A stretch of 64,000 nucleotides of DNA from Gloeophyllum trabeum ATCC 11539 (taxonomy: Eukaryota > Basidiomycota > Agaricomycetes > Gloeophyllales > Gloeophyllaceae). Location of the stretch: positions 663,574 through 727,573 of the forward strand of contig NW_006920417.1 of NCBI RefSeq assembly GCF_000344685.1. The letters are read 5' to 3'. The position numbers were made by a program, and so were the translations under genes. Shown in pieces: positions 54,053-64,000 of this stretch (its first letter is position 1; each line of letters starts with the position of its first letter). Below the pieces are notes generated by a model. It had not been told where the DNA came from, made no database searches, and saw nothing but the letters and a program-made list of their open reading frames with translations.

Positions 54053-56646
54053 GGGTATAACGGCGAAATGAAAAGATGATGACTCGCGCGGCGGGCTCAA
54101 AGCGAGGCAGGAAATGGCGGCGATACCGAACGCGTTCAAGGAAAAGGGAATCGGGGCCACTCACAGATCGCTGTGCTGTTGATAGTACACGGATGTACTG
54201 TGTATTGGACGTCCCTGAGTAGTGCTCGATACTCAAGGATGTCTGTTGTGGTGGTGGGGGGAGAAGGATAACGAGAGGCGGGCTGACTCGACTGGAGACT
54301 TATATATCCAGCCAAAATTTCACTGCCTTGCCATTTCAAGCTCAGATAGCGCCCGTCCGCATCGCCGGCTTCTGCCTCATATCAAGGCACGCTAATTATC
54401 GATCTCATTGCCTCTCCGGCGTCGTATTTACTTGTGCACTTGCTGCGGTGGTCGCTCGTTGTATCCATGTTCTACACTCGAAATACATCGCAAGACTGGT
54501 CCTCTCAAAAACCAGTATTTGCCTGAATTCTCGCTCGAGTCATGCTATTCTTCGACGTCGAGTCACTGCCGGGACCGATAGCAGAGATCCGGAATCCCGA
54601 AGGATGACTTGGCCGCGGCGATGACCAAGCACCGCCGAGCGCCTATCCGGCAGGAACAACGACGCGTTCGGGCAGCCCATGCTGTGCCTGCTGTGCTGCC
54701 TTCGCACACTTGCCTCTAGTGACCGCTGTTTTCCCCGCCCAATATATCACTGGACACGTCGTCCGTGTAAACATCAATACAAAGGCGCACCCAAAGCCAC
54801 GTTAGTCCTCGTATACCGGAGAGCCCACAGCGATTACATTGTACGGAACATGGGGCGAGCGCCTGATAAGGGCGGCGGCCTGCAGGGCGCAGGGCGCGGT
54901 GCTTGGCGATCCCACAAAGGGAAGATCCCGCCTGTCGTGAGAGTCGCAGCATGCGGTCGTGGAGAGCGCGCTCGTCGCCCGATGCGTTATTAAACCTAGA
55001 ACATCGTCGGCTCTGGCACCCCATTGGCTGCCCCTCTCTGGCGGACCGCAGTTGCCGACATGGACCGCGACCACCGGGCGCGGAGCGCCGACGGCGCAGG
55101 AGGTTGCGAACAATTGGCACAAGAGCGCGCGCTCGCGTGCTGGGATGGCTGCGGGGTTTGAGACAGCAACGAACATACTGGATGAACTGGCAAGCTTCTG
55201 CCAGGCTCATTGTAATACGCAGTCCCGCAGCTGCTGTGCAGACGCCACAGGGATACTCGAACAGGACGGACGCAGGCTAGCTGAACAGCGAAAGCTAAAG
55301 AGAAGTTCACGATGAAACCCAGGATGAGCATTGAAAACGATTTGTGGGTGCACGTTCTGTATTCGACTGCGCAGCCCCAGAGTTCCCTGAACTGAGAGTC
55401 TTTGGATATGAAGGCAGACCTTCGCTGAATGTTCTCCATGAACTCCTGCCTTGAGGCATGGTAAACACAACCAAAAGTTGAGAAAGACCGAGATGGCAAT
55501 CAGCGGGGAGTAATCCGGATAACAGCCATCTTCCTGACAATTTCACTGCTTTCAAGTTCGGGGACGAGTCGCGCCTGACCTGATAGCTCGAGATATATTG
55601 GCACCGCGCCAGACTCTGTCATTCTAAAAGCTTCGATCCGCTAGAATAGTTCTCTTGCGCGGAAGGGCGTACGAGATTTTGTTCAGACGAGGGTACAAGG
55701 CAGGGCATCCCGAGAATAACAGCGGAGAGTCGAGATCAGAGCCCAGATAAAGCGTGCATCTATTCCGCAGCGCCCGGGAAAAAAATCCGAGAGATAATGA
55801 GCGACCGCGCGAGGAATTGTGTGTCTTCTGGTAAAACATCTTGATCCCAAGGTCTTGGGAGAGGGAACCTTCCGATCTGCATCGGCGAACACGAGCAATT
55901 GGGCGCGGTCTGACTGGTGAGGAAAGAGTGGGATGTTTAAATTAGACCTGCGAGGACTTCACAGTCACCTGGGCGTCCATGCAAACAGGAGAATGTAGCG
56001 GCGACCTAACCACCTCGGCAGCTTCGCATAATTGCCAGCACTGCCATGTCGCTAGAGTTGTCGATTGAATGACTGAAGACGTTCGCGACCGAAAAGCAAT
56101 GGGACTTTTGTATGATCCTTCACGGAGTGCATTTGAATGTGGCCTGCGCGACGACGACCGACGCACGTTGAGTACTAACATACCTGATCTTGTGACACCG
56201 TGCGTTGTCGAGGCGGTGGCAGGAGCCTAACACGAAAATTGATTATTAGAAAGGTCCTCACAACAACTTTTCTTGTTAGGACTGCATGTTGAATCCGGCT
56301 GCATACCGCTTTTCGTGACTTGAACAATGAGCAGCGTCTCAGACGACGCCATACACCAGAAATCAGGTCCACGTCAGTCACCTTTATATACCGTCTCTCC
56401 GAGTCATACTTGTGGCGAGATCGGGAGATGGGACGGGCGGGGCTTCGGGGGACAAGCCTGCTCCGCGCCTGGAGTCAACTCGACCGAACTATCTCAGAAG
56501 CCTCTTACGTAAGATAAGAAGGAAGCCCCGAGGAGGATGACTGGTGTAAACACGTGGCTGCTGTACGCGCTGATCGCACTGGCAGGCGCGTCCAAGTGCT
56601 GCGTTAACGGCTCGGATCGAATGGTCTGACTGAATTCGAATTTAAC
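54053..56646. other. 2.6 kb region without a supported gene
   Basis: The first ~300 nt is the bZIP leader and promoter. Between 54.4 and 56.5 kb several open frames overlap on both strands (54996-55499 - and 54959-55315 + are the longest), but none has a recognisable motif or plausible splice partners. A palindromic CTTACGTAAG lies at about 56504-56513, upstream of the helical-repeat gene; it resembles a C/EBP-type bZIP site. Confidence 0.45.
54300..54306 (-). promoter_or_regulatory. TATA box upstream of the bZIP gene
   Basis: Minus strand reads TATATAA within GGATATATAAGTC, 248 nt before the start at 54052. A consensus GTGAGT at 54158-54163 (minus) between the two suggests a possible 5'-leader intron. 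Confidence 0.45.
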
Positions 56647-59203
56647 ATGGCACTGCCGGACAGAGGCTACACGAACTTGCTGAATCACCTGCACCGCGCG
56701 TCCACCAGTCTGTCGTTGGAAGCTCTGCAGGCCTCGATAGCGCACTACCTCGCGAATGTCGAGCCATCACCGACTCCCCTCGCAGCGTCCGTCATAAGCA
56801 GCCCGCTCTTTCGACCTTTCTCGCACGCAAAGTTACTGGCGCTGAGCACCGCGTTCCGCCATGCTGTCCACTTCAAGTACCAATCCATCAAGAAGGATAA
56901 CGACACGATATTCAGGCGCTCGCCGAAAGCGAGGCTCTCGGAGTGGGCCAAAGCGGTTGTAAAAGGATGCCAGGGCGGGCAGGCCATGCTTAGGATGGTC
57001 TGCTTTGGCGGACTGCTCTTGGGCCTAGAAGACGTGAAAGCGAAGATCGAGGGCGGTGCCGGGAGAGGCAAGGTTGAGAACGAGCTCGTGGTCGCTCTGG
57101 CCGAGGTCATGGATCTATACGCCTCCATGCAGTCGTTGGCTGGCTGGGAGAAGGAGTTCCATCCGGAGCATGAACCAGAAGGATGTTCGTGTGCAAGCTC
57201 TCTGATTACCGTGGCTCACGCTGACTACTCGGTCTCTTTCTCAAGTGGACTTCATATCATTAGCTCTCCTACTGATGTCTCAATTTATACCCGCTGTTCC
57301 GTCGGACAAACTCAAGGCACTTCCACTTACTGTGAGCTCCGACCGTCCATACGTACCTGCGGCACTGACCGTCCGCTGCAGACCCTCGTTACCCTCCTCG
57401 CATCTACAATCTCATCTGTATACCACTCCGGAGAATTCTTGGCCTCTCTCCCTAATTCGTTCACGAGAGGCGCCAACGGTCAACTGGCAGCCGAGGTATG
57501 TCTGGTCTGTACCATCAGCTGAGGCACCTGGTGATGCCACGTCCGTAGCCGAACTCTCGTTTAGCGACCGAACTTCAGCAAGTCACATCATCCCCTTTAT
57601 ACGCTTCCATAGCGCCCCTGTCGAGGTTCTGTGCCCGCTGCCTGTCCCTGCTCGCAGACAAACGACCGGCGGAGGCCTGGGAGGCAATGGCGCAGACTCT
57701 GCAAACCCTTCAAGCTCTGGCCGTCAGAGTCGAGTCAGACTGGGTTAAATCCTCTCTTTCCTCTGTCAGCAACGACGAGAATATAGGCGAGTATTGTCAA
57801 GGTCTCCTGCGTGTTCGTCCGCTGACGCGAGCATGTCTAATCCAGTCCCGTCCTCACGAGAGCTGACCACCGCCGTCTGGACGACGCTCAAAACCCTCCT
57901 CTTCACCGCGATCATGCTCACCCAGCCCATTCTCTCCTCCCTGCTCTTCCTCAGACCACCCCAGTCCTCCCCGCATACGCCCGCCTCCCTCGCGCTCTTG
58001 TCCCTCGAGATGCTCTCGCGCTTGTCATTTGTGATATCGCAGTTCGGCAGTATCAGCGCGACGACGAGCGGCGGATTCAGGGAGCTGAAGAAGGCGGTGT
58101 ACACGGCGCTCGACATTCTTGCGGCGGACCCGAGCGAGAGCGACAAGTTCGTCCACGGGCTCATCCACCAATTCTCGTCTCGTAGTATGTCCCTTCGCTT
58201 ACTCAGGTTGATTACCACATACTGAAGGCTCTCCAGATGCTGCCAGTCTCTCACTGCCCGAAATGGCGAAGAAATCGTTCGCGCTCGTCTGCATCGAGCA
58301 GCTGGTGCCGTCGGTAGCGGACCACACCCTGGAGCATGCCATCTTCCCGCTCTGCCTCCCGTGAGTCATCTCCCGTGTGCGTCGGTGCGGTAGTGGTCAC
58401 TGACGTCGCCGCTCGCAGCCACCTGTCGTCGCCAGCGCACCGCGAGACGTACGAGTCGGCGCACTCGGTCGTGCTGGCGATGTTCTCCAAGTATGCGCAG
58501 CAGCAGCAGAAAGGGCATACGGAGGCAGAACAGCCGAGTGCTAAGGGGAAGGAAAGAGGGAGGGAACCGACGTTCGTTGAGCGGCTCGTGCCGTTCTACA
58601 CAAATTGCTTGATCGAGGTGCGAGCATCCTTACATTTCCGTTCTGCCCGCAATCTCACCGCATACCATGGCCCGACAGAATTCACACGAAGGCGCGTTGA
58701 CTACGTCTCAGCTGCGGCTCGCGTTCTCGACTCTCGCCACCGGAGCCGCCGCCTCGCCTGACGAGTCCCTCCTGTGCTACTGTGTCTACTCGTTATTGGA
58801 CATCATCCGCTCCCTTGGCTGCGCTCCCAACTCACCGTCCGCTTCCACGTCCGGGGTGGAGTCTTCGAGTTACGAGCGACGGCACCGCTTGCTATTATCC
58901 CTTATATCCGTGGTGCCGGCATTGCCCCTCTCGCTTTTACCGAGGGTACTGAATGAGATATGTTCTATTGTTTCTCCTACTTATGCTGATGCTGGAGGAG
59001 CGGGGAGGAAGGAGTTGGTGGAAGCACTTTTTGAGGAGACATCAGAGCATATGGGAGATAAGGAGAAAGAGTTTGTAATGGGCTGGTGGTTTGAGAACCA
59101 ATCTCAGCTAGTTGGAATTGTGGATGAGGGTGGGGCTGGTCATGATGTTGACAAGGTAGGAACTGAAGGTATGGAGTACAGAGAAGTAACCTCAAAGCTG
59201 TAA
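56647..59203 (+). CDS. Conserved all-helical fungal protein, function unknown
   Basis: Eight exons: 56647-57184, 57246-57331, 57382-57495, 57549-57801, 57861-58184, 58237-58360, 58419-58617, 58679-59203; 2163 nt, 720 aa. The product is almost wholly alpha-helical, with hydrophobic helix-turn-helix spacing like ARM/HEAT proteins: SLSLEALQASIAHYLANVEP, DFISLALLLMSQFIPAVP, YASIAPLSRFCARCLSLLAD, SLALLSLEMLSRLSFVISQF, ESAHSVVLAMFSKYAQQQQ, HRLLLSLISVVPALPLSLLP. The C-terminus carries KELVEALFEETSEHMGDKEK and FVMGWWFENQSQLVG. There is no signal peptide or catalytic motif. A peroxisome-biogenesis role crossed my mind for this type of protein, but I cannot support it. The 3' part of the last exon (from about 59002) lies in the CpG-poor block that covers the adjacent NLR gene. 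The two genes converge with only 128 nt between stop codons. Confidence 0.85.
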
Positions 59204-59331
59204 CTATCTGTCTGGAATACTACATGCACACATGAACAATAGCATAGCCTAGGTGTACATTTATACATCAAGTGCTTGGTAATACAACTTTTTGCAGATG
59301 CAGAACATGGATGGTCTGGGAGGTTGTACAC

Positions 59332-62300
59332 TCAAGGAAAGTGACATTTCACCCAGTCCTCCTCATGCACAAAACTCTCCAAATTAAGCCTGGTTGGGTG
59401 TGCACCTATGACAAGAGTGTTGTCTGGTCTCAAGAGACCCTGGCGGTGGACAGGAGGGACCCAGAATAACAACTCTTCTGTGGGACCTTTCACCCACCCA
59501 GATTCATCCATAGTAGCAGTTCTCAGCAAATCTAGAAAGAAATGACAAAAATGTCAATTACTGAGCCAGCCAATTGCAAACCACACTCACCCAAAGGTAT
59601 GCTGTCACACTTGCCCTCTCCTCTCTCTAGATTCCAGACTCTGATTGTCCTGTCTGCAGATCCAGCGGCAATACTCTTTCCATCAGGGGAGAAGGCTACA
59701 CATGTGACCTGGCCATTATGGCCTTGGAGAGGTCCACTAATTGCCTCTCCTGTCTCTGCATCCCAGACTCTGATTATGTGGTCCAAAGAATGAGAGATAA
59801 TGTGCTGTCTGCTTGGGGAAAAGACTACACAATTGCACTGATCATGATAGCCCTGGCCCTGAGACTCACTGATTGCCTCTTCTGTCTCTGTATTCCAGAC
59901 CTTGATTATCTTGTCACCAGATCCAGAGATGATGTGCTTCCCATTAGGGGAGAAGGCAACAGATGTCACTTGATTGTCATCTCCTTGGAGAGGCTCACTA
60001 ATTGCTTTCCCTGTCTCTGCATCCCAGACTCTGATTGTGCAATCTGTAGATGCAGAAGCAATGGTCTTTCCATCAGGGGAGAATGCCACAGCTGTGAGCC
60101 AGCCATTGTGGCCTTGGAGAGGCTCCCTGATTGCCTCTCCTGTCTCTGCATTCCAGACCCTGATTGTCATGTCCCAAGATCCAGAGATGATGTGCTTCCA
60201 AGTCAGAGAGATTGCCACAGATGTCACTGCAGCATTATGGCCTCGGAGAGGCCCTATAATTGCCTCCCTTGTCTCTGCATCCCAGATCCTGATTGTGCTG
60301 TCATAAGATCCAGATATGATGTGCTTCCCATCTGGTGAGAAGGCCACAGAGCTGACCCCATCATCATAGCCTTGAAGAGGCTCACAGATTGCCTCTCCTG
60401 TCTCTGCATTCCAGACCCTGACTGTCCTGTCCAAAGATCCGGAGTCAATGTGCCTCCCATTAGGTGAGAAGGCCACAGATGTGAAGAAACTATCATGGTC
60501 TTGCATCATGAGTTGATGATTTGGCCAGCTTGTCAGCTTGCCATCCATTATTGCAAGTGTCCTTGCCAAAGAAGTCTGGTGGAGTGTTGCTACGTGAGAA
60601 GTCTTTGGGGCAAAGGGGATTGCAGATAGATAGATGTGTGGTGCTGACTCTGCTATGGGGGTTGCAAAGTATGAAACAAATTGAGCACCATCTTCTGCAA
60701 GGCGAGTAAGCTCCTGACTGTAGCCCTGAATGTAATAAACAATAAGTGGATAGATCTATGGCTAATAGGTTTTCAAAGCTCACCATCATCCATGTGGCTA
60801 CTTGGAGTAAGGTGGGTGTAGTAACCTGCAGCAGGTGAAGAATACTCAAGATTTCCAACCAGTAAAGCAATTTGAGTATCTTGGACAACATTCAAGCTCA
60901 GCACAGTGCTGTACCCATTCCAAATGCTTTCCTAGGAACTGACAGGCATAGATGATGGCTGAATCTGGCAATTGAGCATTTTGGTCCACATTGCACCTAT
61001 AAGATGTTGCAAGCTTGCAGTGATTGAACTTGACCCTATAGTTGATTTGTTGTAGAGATGCCTGACATAATGTCTAGTGGTGATCAGATAAAGTGATGAA
61101 GAACTCCCCTGCATCATTTCTATTCTCTTCACTGGTAAGAAAGTCACGGAAGGAAGTGTGTAATGGCTGGATAGGTCTGTTGCTGCCGATGGTTACACCA
61201 TCCAGGAATGACCCCAAGAATCCCAGCACATATTGGATGTCCTCCCAGGGGACCTCAGTGACTTCAGATTTTGTGAGCAGCATATGCAAAGTCTCCATGG
61301 AGACTGGCTTGAGCAAGGCCAACAGTGGACCCAGAGCACCATGGAACAGTTTCTTGGAAGCTGGACAATGTATATCATCAAAGAGCTGCCCAAGAACATT
61401 CAGATACAGTTGATTGAGAGCCTTTGTAGCCTGCACTGGTGCACTGGTAATCCTTGCAGCCCATTGTGAAGGTGGAATCACTGCTTGATAAGACTGCAAA
61501 CCACAAAGACCCATTGGAAAAGTCCCCCTGAGTACTTCACCAGATCTTTGCAATGAGTCCACTGGAGCCCTGGTAACAGTCTGCCTTCAGGAGCTAAGGT
61601 GGAGTAAATGTATGCTGAGATATCCTGATGAGTCCCTGGGAATTCTTTCATCTGTACATGCCACACATTGGAAGTAGTGGCAAATGCCTGTATGATGTCT
61701 GGCTCTGGATGAGATGTTATGACAAAGTGGAAGTCGGTTTGGAAGAAGATGTATCTTTGTGGCCAGAATGTCCAGCATGGCCCAGTGGTCGATAGCCTGT
61801 CCACTTTCATCTAAAGCATCGATGACAATAACAATGGGTCCCAGGATATTGAGTCCACTTGTAGTCTTCTGCAGAAACTGCTCAAATTGATCTATCATGT
61901 CACTGGTAGTGCAGAAGGCAGTCTTGAGCTCCAAGGGCTTCTCCCTCACCTGTGGGAAAGGATGAGACAGATCACAGGAAATGGTACCAAAGAGCTTGAA
62001 TGGTGTGTGACCTGCTTCAGCTCTTGAGAAGCAAAATGAGGATCCAAGTCTTCCCTGCTTGTCAAACCACCTTGCAATAGTATGAGCCACTGTGGACTTG
62101 CCAGTACCTGCACCACCTGTAAGTAAAAGGATCTGCTCATGACTGCTGCTGTTGATCCACTGGGTTATATCATCAAGCAGCACCACACAGGTGCCTGGCA
62201 AACAGCACTTTGATGATTGAAATGAGGCACCCTCAGCATAATGGATATCCTTCACTTCAACCTTGCCCACCATTTCACCTATAACCCATAAGCACCATAG

Positions 62301-63332
62301 CAAATTTGTAGAAGTTGTCAACTTACGTATCCCTCCTAGGTCCTCTTTTATTCTGACACAGAGGATTTGAGTATGGAGGAGACCATTGCTGTGGAAATCC
62401 CTTGCAAGCTCTTCAAACTTTGCAATGTAATCAGCAATTAGCTTGTCAGTATCTGCAGCAGAGTGCTTCCATGCCCTGAAAACTAGAAGGGTCATGTAAA
62501 TAATCCTGATCACGAGCAAATGTGTGAAAAGCAATGATCTCACAGAAGCTTTTATCCTTTGTGTAGGCCTGAATGAAGTGGCCACATTCTACTGCTTGCT
62601 GTAGCATCTGGATAATGATCTCTTTCTGCTCTGTATACTTTTCTGGAAGATCCTGTGCTTCCTTGGCAAAAGCAAATACTTTCTTGATAGTAGACAATAA
62701 ATCTTGAATGTTGATGTCACACTCAGATGCATCATTGATGACCTGCAGAGAGTGTAGAATGTAAGCATTGTATATGACAGGCAATGTACTTTGTTTCAAC
62801 CTTGTAGGCTCCTTCAAAGATACTGTAGGCCATCTTTGCCCAAGGGTGGATCTGATGATATACTTGGTAAGCATCTTAAAAGAAGACAAATGACTATCAG
62901 AAAGGACACCCCCTATTTTACTTAGGATGTCAAGTGTAGCCATGACAGACTCCAAAGTAGATACTGTATCTGGTGGTACAGCAGAGAGGACTGTTCCTAC
63001 CACCTCATTTGCAGCTGGGGCTAGGGAAATATGCTGAATGGTGTTCATAGCACCAACTGCATCAGATGCTTGAGCTATGGCAGCCTCTGCAAAGGCACTG
63101 ATAGGCCTTGTTGTGATGTCAAACTCAATGGTGTATACTGGATATCCCTGGAGATCACGAACAACTATTCACATATGGTGAAGTAAGATGCAAGACAAAG
63201 AAACTATGAAGTCATGTCACACCTTGCTGCTCCAAGAAAGAGCCCACCAACCTGCCAATGCTTTCGTCCAAACGGCAGATAGTCTCATCCTTGTGCAACC
63301 GATGCTTATACTCCAAGGTCATGGCAAGTAGC
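59332..63332 (-). pseudogene. NACHT-WD40 NLR-like receptor gene with multiple lesions
   Basis: Fungal NLR/STAND protein gene of the NWD type linked to non-self recognition and heterokaryon incompatibility. Order on the minus strand: helical N-terminus (63332 to ~62330; LEYKHRLHKDETICRLDESI), the CLPGTCVVLLDDI linker, NACHT with Walker A GGAGTGKST near 62100 and Walker B IVIVIDALDES near 61820, winged-helix-like region (PVSMETLHMLLTKSEV; RPIQPLHTSFRDFL), a pre-WD region (SAPHIYLSAIPFAPK), seven WD40 repeats and the tail GPTEELLFWVPPVHR. Introns seen: 63165-63222, 62271-62323 region, 60726-60784 region, 59532-59590. Breaks: a +1 shift at about 61729-61745 (LLPN to DFHFVITSHPEPD), a frame change near 61440-61500, TAG at 61074-61076 directly after LSDHH, and a frame change near 60885-60905. 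The WD40 and tail parts remain open. ATG 63330-63332 is a tentative start. Sequencing error is possible for single shifts, but not easily for all. Confidence 0.85.
59620..60505 (-). repeat. Seven tandem WD40 repeats, ~129-nt period
   Basis: Each unit encodes about 43 residues with the pattern GH-x-x-x-VTSVAFSPDGKHIISGS-x-D-x-TIRVWDAETGEAI. On the + strand the phrase GATTGCCTCTCCTGTCTCTG recurs almost unchanged at roughly 129-nt steps (near 59740, 60126, 60388, with variants between). Seven units make one complete beta-propeller. The high DNA similarity suggests recent duplication or gene conversion among units. Confidence 0.9.
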
Positions 63333-64000
63333 ACACCCAAAGAACTTCCAATGCTGTTGCTGATTGTTCGAGGTAAGATGAGGGAGGCATCAGGTACTCA
63401 AAGGCTTGCATATGACTTACAATGAAACTGTATCATTCCATTGCACATGCAGACCCTTCGCGGAGATGGCCTTTGTTTTCTGTGCGATGACACCGACAGA
63501 GACCGTTGATAAGCCTCAGGATCGTCTGACCCCCGAAAACGCGGACTCAGCACATCGTACAAGCCCTCCGGAGCTTATTCGACACAGCACTCACACGCCA
63601 CTAGGCTTCTATGGGCTCTAAAGAATTGCTCTATTTAGCTCCGGACTTCCTAGCATCCCCAAGATATACACGGACCCATTCCACGATTTATCTCCGCAAA
63701 CGCAAGCTCCGAGGTGACTTAATCTATGCGACTTCTAGGCGAATTAGCTCCGGGGCCCACGGACACTTCCATCGAGGGGCGTCGTCCTCATTCCCACCCT
63801 CCAGCATACTCCCTCTCTTGTTTCCATCAAAATACCGAAGGTGCGGACGCATACGAGTCACCATGAGGCCAGCATCAGTCAGCAAGCGGCCGGAGGTAAT
63901 TAGCACGTGACCGGCGCGTCACACGGAGTGATGGGACCGCTTGGATCAGGTGGCGGAGCATCGAGGCGACCTCTAGGGGCTGGATGAGCAAGTAGGAGTG
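63333..64000. other. Upstream region of the NLR gene to window edge
   Basis: About 670 nt. 63333-63400 continues the open NLR-like frame (SLILPRTISNSIGSSLGVLL) upstream of the tentative ATG, so a further 5' exon may exist. From about 63460 onward the sequence regains CpG and shows no recognisable gene; the frame 63611-63910 + has no known motif. Confidence 0.45.

Larger units (their letters stand above)
59003..63450. other. CpG-depleted block covering the NLR gene
   Basis: Counting by eye, 59041-60780 (1740 nt) contains 6 CpG dinucleotides, whereas the single 60-nt line 58801-58860 just outside contains 6. TpG and CpA are abundant inside. The left edge lies inside the last exon of the neighbouring gene (last CpG of the dense part at 59001-59002). 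On the right, CpG becomes somewhat more frequent from about 63260 and is dense again past about 63460. This is the footprint expected of long-term cytosine methylation and deamination. Confidence 0.85.

Noticed and set aside
54996..55499. 167-codon minus frame
   Set aside because: Overlaps equally long frames on both strands, has no motif and no convincing splice partners.
59620..60505. Regularly spaced near-identical repeats that could suggest a CRISPR-like array
   Set aside because: The repeats are ~129 nt, in frame and encode WD40 units; a eukaryotic context excludes CRISPR.
61587..62585. 332-codon frame starting MATSFRPTQRIKAS as NLR start
   Set aside because: The first ~35 codons are an out-of-frame read through the previous exon and an intron; the true exon enters at FRAWKHSAADTDKL.
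1..64000. tRNA, rRNA and intact transposons
   Set aside because: I looked for tRNA T-arm (GGTTCGANTCC-like) motifs, long terminal repeats, transposase and reverse-transcriptase motifs and found none that I could support by eye.

Overview
The window is a piece of a nuclear chromosome of a filamentous basidiomycete, most likely an Agaricomycete. Almost every gene is split by many short GT-AG introns of about 45 to 75 nt, coding DNA is GC-rich, genes lie on both strands without operons, and the gene set is fungal: Dsc3, Zn(II)2Cys6 and bZIP regulators, a Kha1-type K+/H+ antiporter, DUF6699-like and seven-helix membrane proteins, and a NACHT-WD40 receptor. Most gene models were rebuilt exon by exon, and the summed exon lengths of the rebuilt models are multiples of three.

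Layout. 1-970: 3'-truncated proline-rich protein (-). 1982-4247: peroxisomal 4-coumarate/acyl-CoA ligase (+). 4439-7858: mitochondrial FAD glycerol-3-phosphate dehydrogenase (-). 7965-8465: weak small gene (+). 8620-11292: double-RING E3-like protein (-). 11.3-13.6 kb: no supported gene. 13566-15773: phosphatidylserine synthase (+). 15.8-19.0 kb: gene-poor, broken frames. 18970-20355: Zn2Cys6 factor (+). 20544-21660: TANGO2 (-). 22261-24134: Arp6 (+). 24325-25276: hypothetical (-). 25529-26616: Dsc3 (-). 26849-27913: KIN17 (+). 28600-32827: importin-7/8-like karyopherin (+). 33580-34674: membrane protein (+). 35066-36045: SPRY protein (+). 36466-39906: Kha1-like antiporter (+). 40489-41699: secreted GH43 (-). 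42700-44524: Nop56 (-). 45055-45403: small, apparently frameshifted gene (-). 46060-46944: DUF6699-like (+). 48889-49445: Pol III subunit C11 (+). 49935-51713: Golgi GDPase (-). 52343-54052: bZIP factor (-). 56647-59203: helical-repeat protein (+). 59332-63332: NACHT-WD40 NLR-like gene with several lesions (-).

The genes do not form one pathway. Most are housekeeping: chromatin (Arp6), snoRNP (Nop56), Pol III (C11), nuclear import, lipid synthesis (PS synthase), ER/Golgi quality control and glycosylation (Dsc3, GDPase). The last 5 kb is different: the NLR gene sits in a block almost free of CpG, carries frame breaks and a CAG-to-TAG-like stop, and the CpG-poor block runs into the 3' end of its neighbour. 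This looks like a methylation-prone, decaying innate-recognition locus.

Other notable points are microexons of 7, 8 and 15 nt, two GC-AG introns, an 802-nt intron in the FAD fold of the G3P dehydrogenase, and stop-free 3n introns in Nop56 and the bZIP gene. No rRNA, tRNA, CRISPR array or intact transposon was recognised.
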